From a bacterium (GTDB lineage: Bacteria > JACRDZ01 > JAQUKH01), in NCBI GenBank assembly GCA_040754625.1, contig JBFMCF010000107.1:1-32792 (forward strand): a stretch of 32,792 bases of DNA, written 5' to 3'. The notes beneath the pieces are model-generated. The model had not been told where the DNA came from. It saw nothing but the letters and a program-made list of their open reading frames with translations, and ran no database searches. Shown in pieces: positions 1-7,393 of the stretch (positions are counted from its first letter, which is position 1; each line of letters starts with the position of its first letter). The translations under genes were made by a program, and so were the position numbers.

Positions 1-39
1 TACCAGGATAAACTGTTCATAGCTTGTAAGTTGTTTCAC
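1..39 (-). CDS. Start of a divergent gene, cut by the window edge
   Basis: Reading the minus strand, a GTG at 39-37 opens a frame that stays open to the window edge and encodes MKQLTSYEQFILV. It is preceded by a perfect Shine-Dalgarno, GGAGGAG (51-45), with a five-base spacer, which is the main reason for calling it. The pattern 'LTxxExxIL' resembles the start of small winged-helix regulators such as PadR proteins, but thirteen residues cannot assign a family. It is transcribed away from the polysaccharide locus, so a local regulator would be plausible; that is inference only. The ribosome site lies inside a hairpin listed separately. Confidence 0.45.
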   Translation of the reverse strand, partial: MKQLTSYEQFILV

Positions 40-86
40 GAAAGCTCCTCCTTTTTCCAAAGATTTCTCTCTGGAGGAGCTTTTCG
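39..86 (-). promoter_or_regulatory. Hairpin burying the Shine-Dalgarno and start of the divergent gene
   Basis: CGAAAGCTCCTCC (39-51) and GGAGGAGCTTTTCG (73-86) are inverted repeats that pair along nearly their whole length with one bulged base, around a loop of about 21 bases. In the minus-strand transcript the Shine-Dalgarno GGAGGAG and the first base of the GTG start fall in one arm. The fold should therefore hide the ribosome site, as in translational switches or thermosensors. There is no T-run directly after either arm, which argues against a simple terminator. The inverted repeat is seen directly; the control role is inferred. Confidence 0.5.
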
Positions 87-125
87 TCTTCTTCGGGCTA
101 TATATTAAAGGATTTCAACAGAACC

Positions 126-154
126 TTGACGAATAATTAAAAAAATGTTAAACT
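126..154 (+). promoter_or_regulatory. Probable sigma70-type promoter of the dockerin-cohesin-hydrolase operon
   Basis: TTGACG (126-131, five of six consensus) is followed after 17 bases by TAAACT (149-154, four of six). A better -10 match, TATAGT at 155-160, sits too far away (23 bases) to use the same -35. The dockerin gene starts 27 bases past the -10 box. In AT-rich DNA such matches arise by chance, so confidence is moderate. Confidence 0.42.
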
Positions 155-180
155 TATAGTTTATCATAAGGTATCAAATA

Positions 181-507
181 ATGATGTTATTAAAAAATAG
201 AAAAATAATTATTATCATACTGATTTTAATAACACTGCAATATATTAATTATAAACTGGAAGAGACTGTTTTTGCAGAAACTACGAAAACTATTACAATA
301 AAAGTAAGCCTTTTATTTAAGGCGGATATAGATAGTTCAGGCAGGGTTGACGGCAAGGATTTAGCACTGCTTATGTTTTTCTTCGGTAAAACGGAAAGTG
401 AATACAAGTCAAACAGTTTTAATATAAATCCGGATATTAACGGCGACAAAATAGTAGATGGCGAAGATTTGGTAATTTTGGCCAGTCATTTTGGGCTTGA
501 AAAATAA
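181..507 (+). CDS. Small secreted dockerin type I protein
   Basis: A 108-residue protein with a signal-peptide-like N-terminus: basic KNRK, a run of Ile/Leu at about 9-19 and a likely cleavage near VFA-ET (31-33). The rest is almost entirely a dockerin. Two calcium-loop repeats are plain: D49-I-D-S-S-G-R-V-D57-G-K-D60-L and D85-I-N-G-D-K-I-V-D93-G-E-D96-L, each followed by a helix ending in FG. Both loops keep the acidic or polar ligands at positions 1, 3, 5, 9 and 12. Dockerins bind cohesins, and a cohesin-type protein is encoded 14 bases downstream, so the pair may form a cell-surface complex. No catalytic domain is attached, which is unusual. ATG at 184 is an alternative start; AAGG at 168-171 favours 181. 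Confidence 0.8.
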   Translation: MMLLKNRKIIIIILILITLQYINYKLEETVFAETTKTITIKVSLLFKADIDSSGRVDGKDLALLMFFFGKTESEYKSNSFNINPDINGDKIVDGEDLVILASHFGLEK

Positions 508-521
508 GCGGGGAAATTGAT

Positions 522-1079
522 TTGAAAAAATATCTTCTATACCTGATTATCACACTGCTTACAGTAACTGATGGATGCAAATGCGGCAGCGGCGGCGACA
601 ACGGCGCCGTGACCCCGTCTGCCGCTATTCCCGAGGTGAAAATAGGGGTGACCAATCCGGTAAATATGGGTGATTTTTCCTTAACGGTTGATATCTCTGA
701 TGTTTTGAACGCAGCAGGGATTTATTTCAGGCTGTATTTTGACCCTAAAAATATCCAGGTTAAAGATAAAAATAAGCCGGTAAACAGTGTTGAAGAAGGT
801 TTGTTTTTTAACCAGGGTGGAATTACCACAAGTTTAATGGTCAATTTTCTTGATCAAAATCCCGACACGGGATGTTTGATAATAGGGCTTTCCCGTGCCG
901 GCGGGAAAACAGGAATAACCGGTTCAGGGAATATATTGAAATTCACATTTACTACTATAACTGCAGGCACAACTTCAGTTAAGTTTACTGAAACAGCCTC
1001 AGATAATTCATTGTTCACACCGGAATTGGAAAATATATCAAGTGTCAAGTGGACAAACGCGGAGGTAATAGTCAAATAA
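522..1079 (+). CDS. Cohesin-domain protein, probably surface-anchored
   Basis: A 185-residue protein from a TTG start, preceded by a GGGGA ribosome site. The N-terminal hydrophobic segment (5-15) ends in T-D-G-C19-K-C; a Gly/Ser/Asn linker after the cysteine looks like a lipoprotein, but Asp at -2 and Thr at -3 make a poor lipobox. Residues about 38-185 fit a cohesin fold: an opening strand VKIGV, the pattern 'AGIYFRLYFDPKNIQV' typical of the first cohesin sheet, and a closing 'ILKFTFTTITAG' with a final WTNAEVIVK strand. Cohesins bind dockerins; the preceding gene encodes one. Its stop codon overlaps the next start (TAATG), so the hydrolase is probably translationally coupled. The family assignment is by pattern recognition. 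Confidence 0.72.
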   Translation: MKKYLLYLIITLLTVTDGCKCGSGGDNGAVTPSAAIPEVKIGVTNPVNMGDFSLTVDISDVLNAAGIYFRLYFDPKNIQVKDKNKPVNSVEEGLFFNQGGITTSLMVNFLDQNPDTGCLIIGLSRAGGKTGITGSGNILKFTFTTITAGTTSVKFTETASDNSLFTPELENISSVKWTNAEVIVK

Positions 1080-4000
1080 TGTTTAAAAAAGTGGTATTTT
1101 TGTTTTTTACAATTTTTTTCTTGAATAATATAGGTATATTTGCGGCTCCTTCTATAAGCAACATTACCGACAACAGATCGAGCTATACTAACAGTGAAAT
1201 ACCGAGATATAAGAAGTTTGAAATAAGTTTCGATGTAGAAAATATGGATACATCTGTAACGAATCTTCAATTACCTTATGACTCAACCCCTCCGGCAGGT
1301 ATAACCGCTGGGGTAGGTATTACTGTTGATGGATTATTTTTGCCTCCAGGAGAAATAAATTGGGACAGTGCGAAGATACAGCCGGGATTCTGGTATGAGA
1401 ATTTTACAATGGATAAGAATGATACAGCGCACACTCCTGTTACCTCTTTCGGCAATTATCCTGATTGGATTTATGCTGAAGGCAAAGAACAATGGAAAAT
1501 CAGGTTCGCTCCAACCCAAATCGGCCAATGGAAATACAAAATCAGAGTAGTTGACGCTTCAGGCCAAACAGAGTCTTCAGAACAAACTTTTAATGTTGTT
1601 TCTTCTAATAGTAAAGGATTTATTAGGGTAAGCCAGGCTGACAAAAGATATTTTGAATTTGATAACGGGGAAGTTTTTATACCTGCGGGGTTAAGTTTGA
1701 TGACACAGGGAATAACACAGGGAATATCTCAGGGGATATTATCAAGATTGTGGAATAATACATGGCAGAATAAAGCAGTAGAAAACAAATTAAATTTATT
1801 CAGACCCTGGTTTACAGCATGGCAGGAACTGCCAATTTATGGAGGGTATGGGTCTACCAGGTCGTCATATTTTAGATTTTTAAAACTGGTTTTAAATTCG
1901 TCAGATACCTATGGGGAACCACAGGGTGTCCATTCCGGGAAATATGCCTATAAAAAATCCGTAGACGATGTAAAAGACTGTAATTATTGCTATGACTATG
2001 GTGCAAGGGCATTTTTAAATACCAGCTTCATATTAAAGCCATACGCGAAATATAAATATACCGGATGGATAAAAACAGTAAATCTGCAGGGAGATGGAGC
2101 AGGCGCGATGTTATATGCGACGCAGGGTGTTTTTGACTGGGTAACAGTAAATTCCATGATGGTTAAATATTTCAGTGATACTGCTTGGACAAACGTTGAC
2201 ACTAATTTTAAATTAACAGGTGATAATAACTGGACGCAGGTTGAAATGATTTTTACGAATAAAGAAAGACATTGGATATACCTGGGAGGAGAGGCCTGGA
2301 ACAGAGATTTAACCAGTTCCAATATCGGCACATTACAGGGTACAGCTTATTTTGATGACCTGTCTTTAAAAGAAGTTTTGGCTGACAGTACGTTGGGACC
2401 TGAACAGCTTGATAAAGGAGATATGGAATTTCATGAACATTTCGCACAAAGATATAGCTATCAGTTTGACAAGCTGCTGGAGTGGGCGGAGGCTAACAGC
2501 GTATATTTTAAAGTAAGTATTGAGGAAAAACAGGAAGAGACCTATACGAGAATAAAAGATAATGGCACTATTGATGCTGTCTGGCCTCAATGGGCTGGAG
2601 AAGAAAATTATGCTGGCCGTGCCGCTGGAAATACGCCCTTAAAATGGTATGAAAAAGCATATTGGCGTTATCTGATTGCCCGCTGGGGTTACAGTACTTC
2701 AATACATTCATGGGAGCAATTTAATGAACAAGACCCTAATTCCAGTTTTGTCTGGCAATTGACAAATGAATTTGGAGAATATGTCCGTCAAAATGACCCT
2801 AATAGGCACCTTGTTACCACTTCATTCTGGTCAGGTTTTCCGTCACAGCAATTCTGGTCAAATCCTGCTTATCCGAACGTGGATTATGCGGATGTGCACA
2901 AATATTTAAATCCTTACTCCAGCTATTCTTTTTGGGGTAATTATTTTAGTGAAAATAATATCAGCATTGAAACAAGGCCGGGATATATTTACGGTGGAAG
3001 CGGTTATTCAATAAAAATTCCGGTCAATCCGCCATCTTCATATGCCAAAAGTGCCGATGGTGTAATCATTCAGGGTAATGGAACCTGGACTATAAAATAT
3101 TTAATGAAGACAGAAAATTTACAAGGAACAGTTACCAGCAATGGCCTTTTGAGGGGCGGTTTGCTTTATAGAGTAGATACTTACGGCGATTCTACATACC
3201 AGTTTAGTAAAGTCCCAAGAATGGCTATGAGTAATTATTATTTAGACGGCAATATTCCCCCCGGAACTTACGACTGGACAGAATTCAATGGTACTTTTCA
3301 AATACAGGATAACGGCTTCCATTATCTATATATTTCCTTTAGTAACGAGGATTATAAAAGCGGAGATGCCTGGATAGATAATGTAGAAATAATCTCTCCT
3401 GTTGGAGAAAAAATATACGTCAACGGTGAATTTGATTTTTCGTCAAAACAGGGAGAAGATCTTGCTCTTTATGTTAAAAATTTTGCTAATTCGCTTAATG
3501 CCGGAAAGCCCGCAATCTGGGGAGAAATAGGGTTAATGGAAAGTACAAATACGGATATTGAATCAGAATTGTTAAAGCAGGACACTGTGGGTGTGGGTTT
3601 TCATAACATTATCTGGTCGCAAATCAGTCCTTCCGGAACAGGTGTATTATATTGGCATCATTTAAATGAAATTTACGGTGTAAAAAACTGGATTTACCAC
3701 TTCAGGCCGTATGTTGAGTTTATGCAGGGAATTCCTCTAAATAATGGAAAATACCAGGACGCCAATGCATCTTCCAATAATATAAATTTGAGAGTATGGG
3801 GGCAAAAAGATACTACCAATGCTAAGGCTCATCTCTGGATACAAAACAAAAAGCATACATGGAAGAATATAGTAGATAAAATAAACATCGATTCGGTTAT
3901 GGGGAATATTACAATCCCAAATATGAATGATACTACTTATTCAATTGATTGGTGGGATACATATTCCACTGCCGGGACGGAATTTAGAAAAACAAAGACA

Positions 4001-4924
4001 TCTGCTTCCGGGGGCAATTTAACTTTTTCCCTGCCAAATCCTTTATCTGCTGATGTAGCGGTAAAAATAAGTCCTGTGGCAGGTACAGCGACTGTTCCTG
4101 TTTTGGATTGGACGGGTGAGGTTGGATACACTAATGATGGGGTTGATCCTGAAAACGGTGATAACACTGCCAGTTTTAATTTCCGTGTCAAGTATACTGA
4201 AGCACAAAATACTTGCCCTTCTTTCGTCCGTTTGTTATTAAATAAAAATGGAGATAATGATTATACTGATACCGGAGAAATTATTGATATGGAAGAAGAC
4301 AATCCCGGGGATAATGATTTTACAGGCCCGGAGGGAAAAATTTATTCTAAAAAAATCACTGCCCCTTTCATTTCAAACACTGCTATTATCCCATATAAGT
4401 TTGAAGCGTCTAATGGCATCTTTCCTGCTTCCGGGGCACCTGTAACAGAAATTAACACCATAAATTTAAATTATAATTTATCGATAAATGTGGATACCGC
4501 TGGAGTTAATTTGAACCGGCTTAGCCTGTCTTCTTTTTCCCAGCCTGTCAGTATTAATGTTACAAACGCGACTATTTATGATTCTGCCTCGTTTACTCTC
4601 CAGATTACAGCATCAACATCAAGTAAAAATGACTGGAGCGCGGGTAATGCTTCGGGAAAAGAAGTCTATATGCTCAAGGCCCTTTTTACCGGGGTAACCG
4701 AAACACCTGTCGCAGGTGATTTTAATGATGATGATATAGTTACAACTACTGTGAAAACGTCTTCTCCGATAAGCTTTGGAAACTCTAAATTTCTGGCAAA
4801 TGGCTCAAATGTTCCTGCCGGCGGGTCGGTAAAGCTCTGGTTGTTATTTAAATCCCCGGAATCAAGCACTTCCCAATCGGAACAAAATATTTCACTTACA
4901 ATTGGCATTGTAAACACAAATTAA
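1079..4924 (+). CDS. Secreted multidomain glycoside hydrolase (DUF5060 plus clan GH-A-like barrel)
   Basis: 1281 residues from ATG 1079, chosen over an in-frame GTG at 1049 because the ATG sits just before a signal peptide (MFKKVVFLFF...IFAA), overlaps the previous stop and has GGAGG 13 bases upstream. Residues about 40-180 resemble DUF5060, the Ig-like N-terminal domain of several glycosidases, followed by 'YFEFDNGEVFIPAG', the usual entry into a TIM barrel. The barrel carries W545-E-Q-F-N-E550, a likely acid/base, and W814-G-E816, a likely nucleophile. Two jelly-roll carbohydrate-binding-like modules (about 275-435 and 630-780) interrupt the barrel. A beta domain and Ig-like, calcium-rich-looking C-terminal modules (about 1010-1281) follow. 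Substrate is unknown; by analogy with hydrolases in other exopolysaccharide loci it may trim the local polymer. It has no dockerin of its own. Confidence 0.75.
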   Translation: MFKKVVFLFFTIFFLNNIGIFAAPSISNITDNRSSYTNSEIPRYKKFEISFDVENMDTSVTNLQLPYDSTPPAGITAGVGITVDGLFLPPGEINWDSAKIQPGFWYENFTMDKNDTAHTPVTSFGNYPDWIYAEGKEQWKIRFAPTQIGQWKYKIRVVDASGQTESSEQTFNVVSSNSKGFIRVSQADKRYFEFDNGEVFIPAGLSLMTQGITQGISQGILSRLWNNTWQNKAVENKLNLFRPWFTAWQELPIYGGYGSTRSSYFRFLKLVLNSSDTYGEPQGVHSGKYAYKKSVDDVKDCNYCYDYGARAFLNTSFILKPYAKYKYTGWIKTVNLQGDGAGAMLYATQGVFDWVTVNSMMVKYFSDTAWTNVDTNFKLTGDNNWTQVEMIFTNKERHWIYLGGEAWNRDLTSSNIGTLQGTAYFDDLSLKEVLADSTLGPEQLDKGDMEFHEHFAQRYSYQFDKLLEWAEANSVYFKVSIEEKQEETYTRIKDNGTIDAVWPQWAGEENYAGRAAGNTPLKWYEKAYWRYLIARWGYSTSIHSWEQFNEQDPNSSFVWQLTNEFGEYVRQNDPNRHLVTTSFWSGFPSQQFWSNPAYPNVDYADVHKYLNPYSSYSFWGNYFSENNISIETRPGYIYGGSGYSIKIPVNPPSSYAKSADGVIIQGNGTWTIKYLMKTENLQGTVTSNGLLRGGLLYRVDTYGDSTYQFSKVPRMAMSNYYLDGNIPPGTYDWTEFNGTFQIQDNGFHYLYISFSNEDYKSGDAWIDNVEIISPVGEKIYVNGEFDFSSKQGEDLALYVKNFANSLNAGKPAIWGEIGLMESTNTDIESELLKQDTVGVGFHNIIWSQISPSGTGVLYWHHLNEIYGVKNWIYHFRPYVEFMQGIPLNNGKYQDANASSNNINLRVWGQKDTTNAKAHLWIQNKKHTWKNIVDKINIDSVMGNITIPNMNDTTYSIDWWDTYSTAGTEFRKTKTSASGGNLTFSLPNPLSADVAVKISPVAGTATVPVLDWTGEVGYTNDGVDPENGDNTASFNFRVKYTEAQNTCPSFVRLLLNKNGDNDYTDTGEIIDMEEDNPGDNDFTGPEGKIYSKKITAPFISNTAIIPYKFEASNGIFPASGAPVTEINTINLNYNLSINVDTAGVNLNRLSLSSFSQPVSINVTNATIYDSASFTLQITASTSSKNDWSAGNASGKEVYMLKALFTGVTETPVAGDFNDDDIVTTTVKTSSPISFGNSKFLANGSNVPAGGSVKLWLLFKSPESSTSQSEQNISLTIGIVNTN
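1703..1738 (+). repeat. 12-base tandem repeat, three units, in the hydrolase gene
   Basis: ACACAGGGAATA occurs twice in a row (1703-1714, 1715-1726), followed by TCTCAGGGGATA (1727-1738), which differs at three positions. It is in frame and encodes TQGI-TQGI-SQGI (residues 209-220), at the start of the catalytic barrel just after the predicted first strand. Confidence 0.85.
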
Positions 4925-4939
4925 TTTCCCAAAATTCAC

Positions 4940-4968
4940 TTGTTAAATATCTGAATTTATGTTATAAT
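4940..4968 (+). promoter_or_regulatory. Strong extended -10 promoter for the chain-length/kinase operon
   Basis: TTGTTA (4940-4945) and a perfect TATAAT (4963-4968) are separated by exactly 17 bases, and TG at 4960-4961 makes an extended -10 (TGTTATAAT). It lies in the 138-base gap between the hydrolase and the chain-length gene. Transcription would start near 4975, giving a leader of about 88 bases before ATG 5063. This separates the secreted module from the biosynthesis operon. Confidence 0.7.
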
Positions 4969-5062
4969 ATTTAATTTAATACGTTAATATATTTGAAGTT
5001 AAAAGTCGACATAGTTGTTTTAGTATCTGTGTAATTGTTATTATTTATAGCAGGAGTAAAGT

Positions 5063-6484
5063 ATGAATGGAAGTCAAGACAAGATAGCAACAGGAAATTA
5101 TTTAATTACAATCAGGCGTGTTTTTATTAAACGCTGGTGGCTGATTATTTTAATTACTTTTATTGTATCAATTTCCGCTTTTATTACAAGCAAAATCGTG
5201 GAACCGGTTTACGAGGCCAGTACAAGTATCCGTGTGCAGTCTCCACTCCAATTATCGGTCGGGAACAAGTCTATGTTCGGTAAAACTTCTTTAGAACCTG
5301 AAGCTATGTGGTTAAAAAGCCGTTATTTGCTGGAACTGGTCATGAAAAATCTGGGCATAGGAAATATGAATAACAAAAAAGAATATATTGAAATTATGGA
5401 AAAATTAGTAAACAACATAAAAGTGCAGACCTTTGAGGGCGCAAATACACTTGTTTTAACTGTGCGCTGGAACGAGCCTGAAATGGTGGCCAGAATTACC
5501 AATACACTGGCGGATACATTTATTGAAAAGTACCAGTTGTTTAACAGCGCCCTATCCAAAGACAAGAGGGTTTACATAGAAGAACAATTGAATTTAATCC
5601 GTATAAAGCTTGATGAGGCGCAAAAGAATTTAAGCGATTTTCAAAAAAAAGAGGGAGTGATATCTCTGGATGGAGAAATTAAAGGGATTACTGAGCGTAT
5701 TTTTTCATGGGAGGCAAAACGATACCAGGTAGAAATGGACATTAAAATCGCACAGGCTAAATTTAACCAGTTAAAAGAGCAGATATCTTTGGGCAGGGAA
5801 GATACCACCCTGAATTTTCAGGCCATGTTTTTCAGAGACAACCCTGTTCTTTTGTCACTGCAGGAAACGATTTCCAGGTTTGAATCAGAGGTAGCTTCAA
5901 TGAGTTATATGTATACGAATGAGTTTTCTCCTCTTTTGATAAAAAAGAAGCAGCTTGAAGAACTCAAAGATAAATTCCATGCTGAATTAACTAAATCTGC
6001 TTCTGAAAATAAATCATATAATAACCAGCGGCAGAAGGATTTTATATTAGACATGGTCCAGGCGGAAATGGAAATAGAGGCGAAGCAAAATGAACAAACT
6101 CTGTTAACCGATTTGATAGAAAAAGAACAGGAAAAACTAAAAAGTTTTCCGGAAAAACAGATTCATTATGTTGATATTTTAAGGGAAGAAAAAGTAAATG
6201 AAGAACATTATACTAATTTGTTAAAAAGACTGGCAGAGGCACGCATTGAAGAAAATGTTGATATGTGGGATGTGAGGGTTTTTGACCGCGCGTACCAGCC
6301 ATATCGTCCATTAAAGCCTAAACCCGTGCAGAATACCATTTTTGGTTTAGTAATAGGTTTAGTATTAGGGATAGGTGTGTCCATGGTTTTTGAATATTTT
6401 GATGATTCATTTCATTCAATAGATGAAGTAGAACAATTTTTGAACCTGCCTGTGCTCGCGGCAATTCCAAAGATGGAAGAATAA
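5063..6484 (+). CDS. Polysaccharide co-polymerase / chain-length determinant (Wzz-GNVR family)
   Basis: 473 residues with AGGAG six bases before the ATG. The layout is that of polysaccharide co-polymerases: a short cytoplasmic N-terminus, membrane segment 1 (about 26-44), a large periplasmic domain rich in charged, helix-forming sequence (about 175-400, probable coiled coil with an interrupted hydrophobic repeat), the 'PYRPLKPKP' motif (413-421) and membrane segment 2 (about 425-443). Such proteins set polymer length and activate a BY-kinase. It ends shortly after the second membrane segment with no Walker motifs, so the kinase is a separate polypeptide, encoded 25 bases downstream. This is the split layout of CpsC/CpsD-type systems rather than fused Wzc. 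First gene after the strong promoter at 4940-4968. Confidence 0.9.
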   Translation: MNGSQDKIATGNYLITIRRVFIKRWWLIILITFIVSISAFITSKIVEPVYEASTSIRVQSPLQLSVGNKSMFGKTSLEPEAMWLKSRYLLELVMKNLGIGNMNNKKEYIEIMEKLVNNIKVQTFEGANTLVLTVRWNEPEMVARITNTLADTFIEKYQLFNSALSKDKRVYIEEQLNLIRIKLDEAQKNLSDFQKKEGVISLDGEIKGITERIFSWEAKRYQVEMDIKIAQAKFNQLKEQISLGREDTTLNFQAMFFRDNPVLLSLQETISRFESEVASMSYMYTNEFSPLLIKKKQLEELKDKFHAELTKSASENKSYNNQRQKDFILDMVQAEMEIEAKQNEQTLLTDLIEKEQEKLKSFPEKQIHYVDILREEKVNEEHYTNLLKRLAEARIEENVDMWDVRVFDRAYQPYRPLKPKPVQNTIFGLVIGLVLGIGVSMVFEYFDDSFHSIDEVEQFLNLPVLAAIPKMEE

Positions 6485-6509
6485 AATAAGTTATTAATAT
6501 GAGGGGATA

Positions 6510-7364
6510 ATGAAAGATAATACAAATAAAAAAAATCTTCTTGGGGAAATATTAATTCATTCAGGTTTTATAACACAAGAACAACTGGAGTATGCTTTAA
6601 AAGAAAGACAAAAAAATGGCGGCAGGTTAGGCGAAGTGTTGGTCCGTTTAGGATATATATCATCCCAGACTATTTCCACAGTACTCAAAAAACAGCTGGC
6701 GTCTTCTCTCCTGGTTAACCATAAGATGCTGGAATCGCCTGAATTTAGTGAATTTTACCGTCTTCAAACAAGCATAAAAATGGCCCTTTTTTCCGACGAA
6801 CCGCTCAAATCTATAATGGTTACAAGCTCAATTCCTGAAGAAGGCAAGAGCTTTAGTGTAAGTTACCTGGCAATGATCATTACTTCATTAATGAATAAAC
6901 GGACGCTTCTTATTGATGCTGATTTGCGCCGCCCGTCTATCCATCTAAGATTTGGATTGTCATTGGTCTATGGGTTAACCGATGTATTAATTGAAAACAA
7001 AAAGATAGACGAATGTTTGCAGGATACCGAACTTGCCAATCTCAAGGTGTTGACTTCCGGGTCCCGCTGCCCGAATTCTTCATCTTTATTAGGTTCCCAG
7101 AAGATGAAAAATTTAATTAATGAGCTTAAGGAAAAATTTGATTTGCTGATTTTTGATTCATCCCCGCTTTATCCATTGGCTGACGCAATTATTTTAAGTT
7201 CTTATGTTGACGGGGCAATTTTAGTTATAAAGTCAGGTTCAACCAGAAGGGGAATAGTCCAGAGGGCTGTAAATACTTTAAAAGATACAAAAGTTAAAAT
7301 CCTGGGGACAATTTTAAACCAGGTAGAAGATGAAATTCCGAAATATTATTATCATAATCAATAG
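6510..7364 (+). CDS. BY-kinase with an N-terminal MshEN-type (c-di-GMP receptor-like) domain
   Basis: 284 residues; GAGGGG precedes the ATG. Residues about 79-284 are a CpsD/CapB-type tyrosine autokinase: Walker A P109-E-E-G-K113-S, Walker A' LLID136-A-D138-L-R-R-P, Walker B LLIFD216, and a short C-terminal tyrosine cluster Y279-Y280-Y281 as the likely phosphosite. The first 64 residues do not belong to that family. They hold two tandem 24-residue motifs (10-33 and 39-62) with a five-residue spacer, LLGEILIHSG... and RLGEVLVRLG..., which match the paired motifs of MshEN, the c-di-GMP-binding N-domain of GspE/MshE ATPases. Motif II is complete, ending in Gln62; motif I has Leu for the first Arg and Arg33 at the Gln position. 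It likely phosphorylates itself and partners with the preceding co-polymerase; c-di-GMP control is inference. Confidence 0.88.
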   Translation: MKDNTNKKNLLGEILIHSGFITQEQLEYALKERQKNGGRLGEVLVRLGYISSQTISTVLKKQLASSLLVNHKMLESPEFSEFYRLQTSIKMALFSDEPLKSIMVTSSIPEEGKSFSVSYLAMIITSLMNKRTLLIDADLRRPSIHLRFGLSLVYGLTDVLIENKKIDECLQDTELANLKVLTSGSRCPNSSSLLGSQKMKNLINELKEKFDLLIFDSSPLYPLADAIILSSYVDGAILVIKSGSTRRGIVQRAVNTLKDTKVKILGTILNQVEDEIPKYYYHNQ

Positions 7365-7393
7365 TAAGTAGAATTCAATCTAAAAAAGATAAA

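Noticed and set aside
39-86. Intrinsic terminator for a + strand gene to the left
   Set aside because: No + strand coding frame is seen before it, the loop is long and there is no continuous T-run after the stem; an SD-masking hairpin for the minus-strand gene fits better.
1049-1078. Earlier GTG start for the hydrolase
   Set aside because: It adds ten hydrophilic residues in front of a clear signal peptide and overlaps the cohesin gene by 31 bases; ATG 1079 has GGAGG upstream and the coupled TAATG arrangement.
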